From positions 1 to 8,878 of the forward strand of contig CAMPIF010000150.1 of assembly GCA_946886245.1 (NCBI GenBank): a DNA stretch of 8,878 nt, read 5' to 3'. Position 1 is the stretch's first letter; each line of letters opens with the position of its first letter. Of the stretch, positions 6,823-8,878 are shown in pieces. Source of the stretch: Ectopseudomonas composti. GTDB lineage: Bacteria; Pseudomonadota; Gammaproteobacteria; Pseudomonadales; Pseudomonadaceae. The notes below the pieces were generated by a model. That model was not told the origin of the DNA. It searched no databases and was given only the letters and a program-made list of their open reading frames with translations. The translations under genes and the position numbers were made by a program.

Positions 6823-6898
6823 GGCCATGCCCCGGCACAGGGCGGTGCTGATCGCCCTGCTTTGCCTCGCCACGAAGGCGAAGCGCCGGGGCATGGCC
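6823..6898 (-). other. Branched inverted-repeat structure upstream of sbtA (possible structured RNA or decayed repeat)
   Basis: GGCCATGCCCCGGC (6823-6836) and its exact reverse complement GCCGGGGCATGGCC (6885-6898) form a 14-bp stem enclosing 48 nt. Inside are two further hairpins. One is CAGGGCG (6838-6844) with CGCCCTG (6853-6859). The other is GCCTCGCC (6864-6871) with GGCGAAGC (6877-6884), with one mismatch and a 5-nt loop; GCTTTGCC at 6859-6866 is an alternative partner. The whole 76 nt can therefore fold into a three-way junction with few unpaired bases. Read on the minus strand, the stem is followed by CTTTCCTTTGC, a pyrimidine-rich tail loosely like a terminator. The structure ends 119 nt upstream of the sbtA start. 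Short reading frames cross it on both strands but look like noise. Confidence 0.5.
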
Positions 6899-6942
6899 GG
6901 AAAGCTTAGCCGGCATGCCCGGATGCCCCTGCGCTGGCGAGT

Positions 6943-6970
6943 CGCACAAACGCCGTTAGCGTTTTGCGCG
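6943..6970. other. Hairpin AAACGC/GCGTTT
   Basis: AAACGC (6948-6953) pairs with GCGTTT (6959-6964) over a 5-nt loop. The stem continues outward, with one bulge and one mismatch, through CGC at 6943-6945 and GCG at 6968-6970. On the plus strand the second arm reads GCGTTTTGCG, but no plus-strand gene ends here, so a terminator role is not supported. It probably belongs to the same repeat-rich spacer as its neighbours. Confidence 0.4.
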
Positions 6971-6988
6971 GGGCCACCGAGGGGTGAA

Positions 6989-7002
6989 GCACATGGATGT
7001 GC
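6989..7002. other. Short hairpin GCACA/TGTGC
   Basis: GCACA (6989-6993) and TGTGC (6998-7002) enclose loop TGGA. It sits 5 nt beyond the T-tract of the distal pycB terminator, read in the minus direction. It is too small to assign a role. Confidence 0.35.
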
Positions 7003-7007
7003 CGTGC

Positions 7008-7032
7008 AAAAAAAGGGAGCCTCGCGGCCCCC
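7008..7032 (-). terminator. Intrinsic terminator, distal copy, downstream of pycB
   Basis: Read on the minus strand, GGGGGCC (7032-7026) pairs with GGCTCCC (7021-7015) with one G-T wobble. The loop is GCGA, a stable GNRA tetraloop, and seven T residues follow directly (7014-7008). This is a classic Rho-independent terminator in the pycB direction. It is the second of two in a row and should isolate sbtA from pycB transcription. Confidence 0.85.
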
Positions 7033-7060
7033 GGGACAAACCTGCGCCGTGGCGCTGAAT

Positions 7061-7117
7061 AAAAAAGGAGCCCGGGTTACGCCCCGTCAAACTTGCCCAT
7101 CCAACAGGCCGGGCTCC
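7061..7117 (-). terminator. Intrinsic terminator, proximal copy, downstream of pycB
   Basis: Read on the minus strand, GGAGCCCGG (7117-7109) pairs perfectly with CCGGGCTCC (7075-7067), followed by six T residues (7066-7061). The loop is long (33 nt), which weakens the hairpin compared with the compact second copy. It starts 7 nt after the pycB stop codon, the expected place for that gene's terminator. The stem ends GGCTCC-T(6) here and GGCTCCC-T(7) in the distal copy, so the two are similar in sequence. Confidence 0.75.
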
Positions 7118-7124
7118 ATAGAGG

Positions 7125-8878
7125 TTAACCTTCGATTTCCACCAGTACTTCGCCCGGATTGACGCGGTCGCCCTTGGCCACGTGAACGGCCTTGACGGTA
7201 CCGGCAATCGGCGCCTGCACTTCGGTTTCCATCTTCATTGCTTCGGTGATCAGCACCGCCTGCCCGGCCTTGACCGTATCGCCTTCCTTGACCAGCACAT
7301 CGACGATGTTGCCCGGCATGGTGGTGGACACGTCGCCCGGTGCACCGGCCTGCTTGCGCTTGCCAGCGGCGCCTGCGACGTATTCATTGAGCGCCTCGAA
7401 CACCACTTCTTCCGGCATGCCGTCGATGGACAGGTAGAAGTGGCGCTTGCCGTCGCCCTTGACGCCGACACCGGTGATATCCACGCGGTAGCTTTCACCG
7501 TGCACGTCGACCACGAACTCGGTCGGCACGCCCTCGCCACCGGCCGGCGCGGCCTTGCCCGGGCCATTTGGCACGGGCAGCAGCTCTTCCGGCTTGAGCG
7601 TGCCGGCCGCGCGCTCCTCGAGGAACTTGCGCCCGATATCGGGGAACATGGCGAAGGTCAGCACGTCCTCTTCGGACTTGGCCAGGCTGCCGATCTCTTC
7701 ACGCAGGCGCGCCAGCTCGGGCTTGAGCAGGTCGGCCGGGCGTACGTCGATCACTTCTTCGCTGCCGATGGCCTGCTTGCGCAGTTGCTCGTCGACCTTG
7801 CCCGGCGCCTTGCCGTAGCGGCCTTGCAGGTACAGCTTCACCTCGTTGGTGATGGTCTTGTAGCGCTCGCCGGCCAGCACGTTGAAGAACGCCTGGGTAC
7901 CGACGATCTGCGAGGTCGGCGTCACCAGCGGTGGGAAGCCGAGGTCGGCACGCACGCGCGGGATCTCTTCCAGCACTTCGTTCATGCGGTTCAGCGCGCC
8001 CTGCTCCTTGAGCTGGTTGGCCAGGTTGGAAATCATCCCGCCCGGCACCTGGTTGACCTGCACGCGGGTATCCACGCCGGTGAACTCGCTCTCGAACTGG
8101 TGGTACTTCTTGCGCACTGCATGGAAGTACATGCCGATCTCCTGGATCAGCTCCAGATCGAGGCCGGTGTCGAACTCGCTACCCTTGAGCGCGGCGACCA
8201 TCGACTCGGTACCCGGATGGCTGGTGCCCCAGGCCAGGCTGGAGATAGCGGTGTCGATGTGATCGGCACCCGCTTCGATGGCCTTGAGCTGGCACATCGA
8301 ACCGAGACCGGCGGTGTCGTGGCTGTGGATGAATACCGGCAGGTCGACTTCGCTCTTCAGTGCCTTGACCAGCGCAAAGGTGGCGTAAGGCGTGAGCAGG
8401 CCGGCCATGTCCTTGATCGCGATGGAGTCGATACCCATCGCCTGCATGGCCTTGGCCTGGGCGACGAATGCCTCGGTGGTGTGCACCGGGCTGGTGGTGT
8501 AGGCGATGGTGCCCTGGGCGTGCTTGCCGGCAGCCTTCACCGCCTCGATGGCCACGCGCAGGTTACGCACGTCGTTCATCGCGTCGAAAATGCGGAACAC
8601 GTCGATGCCATTGACCGCCGCCTTGGCCACGAACGCCTTGACCACATCATCGCTGTAGTGGCGGTAGCCGAGCAGGTTCTGCCCGCGCAGAAGCATCTGC
8701 AGGCGGGTGTTGGGCAGCGCCGCCTTGAGCTGGCGCAGGCGCTCCCACGGGTCTTCCTTGAGGAAACGCACGCACGCGTCGAAGGTGGCGCCCCCCCAGA
8801 CTTCCAGCGACCAGTAGCCGACGCGGTCGAGCTTGTCGCAGATCGGCAGCATGTCTTCGGTGCGCATGCGCGTGGCCA
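7125..8878 (-). CDS. pycB: Pyruvate carboxylase subunit B / oxaloacetate decarboxylase alpha-like protein (N-terminus beyond window)
   Basis: This is the biotin-carrying carboxyltransferase subunit, which moves CO2 from carboxybiotin to pyruvate to give oxaloacetate. The frame is open to the window edge; its first visible codons read ATRMRTEDMLP, the usual continuation of (RDAHQSLL)ATRMRT. The ATG at 8867 is therefore internal, and roughly 20 residues are missing. The HMGL-like TIM barrel contains LEVWGGATFDACVRF, IAIKDMAGLL with the lysine expected to be carbamylated (about residue 152 counted from 8867), and metal-binding HSHDTAG (about 181). A PYC/OADA conserved domain follows, then a short linker, then the biotinyl domain. 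EAMKMETEV has its biotin lysine at 7235-7233, 35 residues from the C-terminus. In Pseudomonas the partner biotin carboxylase PycA is normally the adjacent upstream gene, here out of view. Automatic annotation often says oadA; no oadB or oadG Na+-pump gene is visible, so pyruvate carboxylase is preferred. Confidence 0.92.
   Translation of the reverse strand, partial: ATRMRTEDMLPICDKLDRVGYWSLEVWGGATFDACVRFLKEDPWERLRQLKAALPNTRLQMLLRGQNLLGYRHYSDDVVKAFVAKAAVNGIDVFRIFDAMNDVRNLRVAIEAVKAAGKHAQGTIAYTTSPVHTTEAFVAQAKAMQAMGIDSIAIKDMAGLLTPYATFALVKALKSEVDLPVFIHSHDTAGLGSMCQLKAIEAGADHIDTAISSLAWGTSHPGTESMVAALKGSEFDTGLDLELIQEIGMYFHAVRKKYHQFESEFTGVDTRVQVNQVPGGMISNLANQLKEQGALNRMNEVLEEIPRVRADLGFPPLVTPTSQIVGTQAFFNVLAGERYKTITNEVKLYLQGRYGKAPGKVDEQLRKQAIGSEEVIDVRPADLLKPELARLREEIGSLAKSEEDVLTFAMFPDIGRKFLEERAAGTLKPEELLPVPNGPGKAAPAGGEGVPTEFVVDVHGESYRVDITGVGVKGDGKRHFYLSIDGMPEEVVFEALNEYVAGAAGKRKQAGAPGDVSTTMPGNIVDVLVKEGDTVKAGQAVLITEAMKMETEVQAPIAGTVKAVHVAKGDRVNPGEVLVEIEG

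Noticed and set aside
5550..6851. A 433-codon plus-strand frame antisense to sbtB and sbtA
   Set aside because: The product is a Q/R/H/A-rich string typical of antisense to a hydrophobic membrane protein. The minus-strand SbtA and SbtB readings are clear family matches.
6706..6949. Small minus-strand frames of 62 and 64 codons upstream of sbtA
   Set aside because: They run across hairpins and repeats, show no conserved motif or good ribosome site, and their residue content looks like translated repeat DNA.
7125..8878. Sodium-pumping oxaloacetate decarboxylase alpha subunit as the primary call
   Set aside because: The domain order is shared by OadA and PycB, but no oadG or oadB membrane subunit is visible, and Pseudomonas normally encodes this protein beside a biotin carboxylase. 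It cannot be fully excluded, because the upstream gene is outside the window.

Overview
The window looks like a chromosomal segment of a GC-rich gammaproteobacterium, most likely Pseudomonas in the broad sense. The reasons are the mannitol/arabitol gene order known from P. fluorescens (mtlK-mtlD-mtlY-mtlZ), a two-subunit-type pyruvate carboxylase B gene, strong GC bias at third codon positions, and short intergenic palindromes of the Pseudomonas REP type. I see no tRNA, rRNA, CRISPR array, transposase or phage gene.

Positions 1-4439 (+ strand) hold the 3' half of a polyol catabolic operon. In order: the end of the polyol ABC transporter ATPase (mtlK), mannitol 2-dehydrogenase (mtlD), xylulokinase (mtlY) and fructokinase (mtlZ). 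MtlD oxidises mannitol to fructose and arabitol to xylulose. MtlZ and MtlY then phosphorylate fructose and xylulose for central metabolism. mtlD and mtlY are 3 nt apart. mtlZ lies 231 nt further on, beyond a pair of REP-like palindromes.

Positions 4620-8878 hold genes that all handle CO2/bicarbonate. A beta-class carbonic anhydrase (+) converges on a minus-strand sbtA-sbtB pair: an SbtA-type Na+/bicarbonate transporter and its PII-like partner SbtB. Further upstream on the minus strand is the truncated gene for the biotin-carrying carboxyltransferase subunit of pyruvate carboxylase (pycB, often annotated oadA), an enzyme line that consumes bicarbonate. This suggests a local bicarbonate-supply group feeding an anaplerotic carboxylase in a heterotroph. 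The individual families are well recognised; the functional link is inference.

The 420-nt gap between sbtA and pycB (6705-7124) has no convincing gene but is full of structure. It contains two consecutive intrinsic terminators for pycB, several hairpins, a 76-nt branched inverted-repeat structure and a near-perfect Shine-Dalgarno sequence that fixes a GTG start for sbtA. A perfect 22-bp inverted repeat made of two REP-like units separates the convergent carbonic anhydrase and sbtAB genes.
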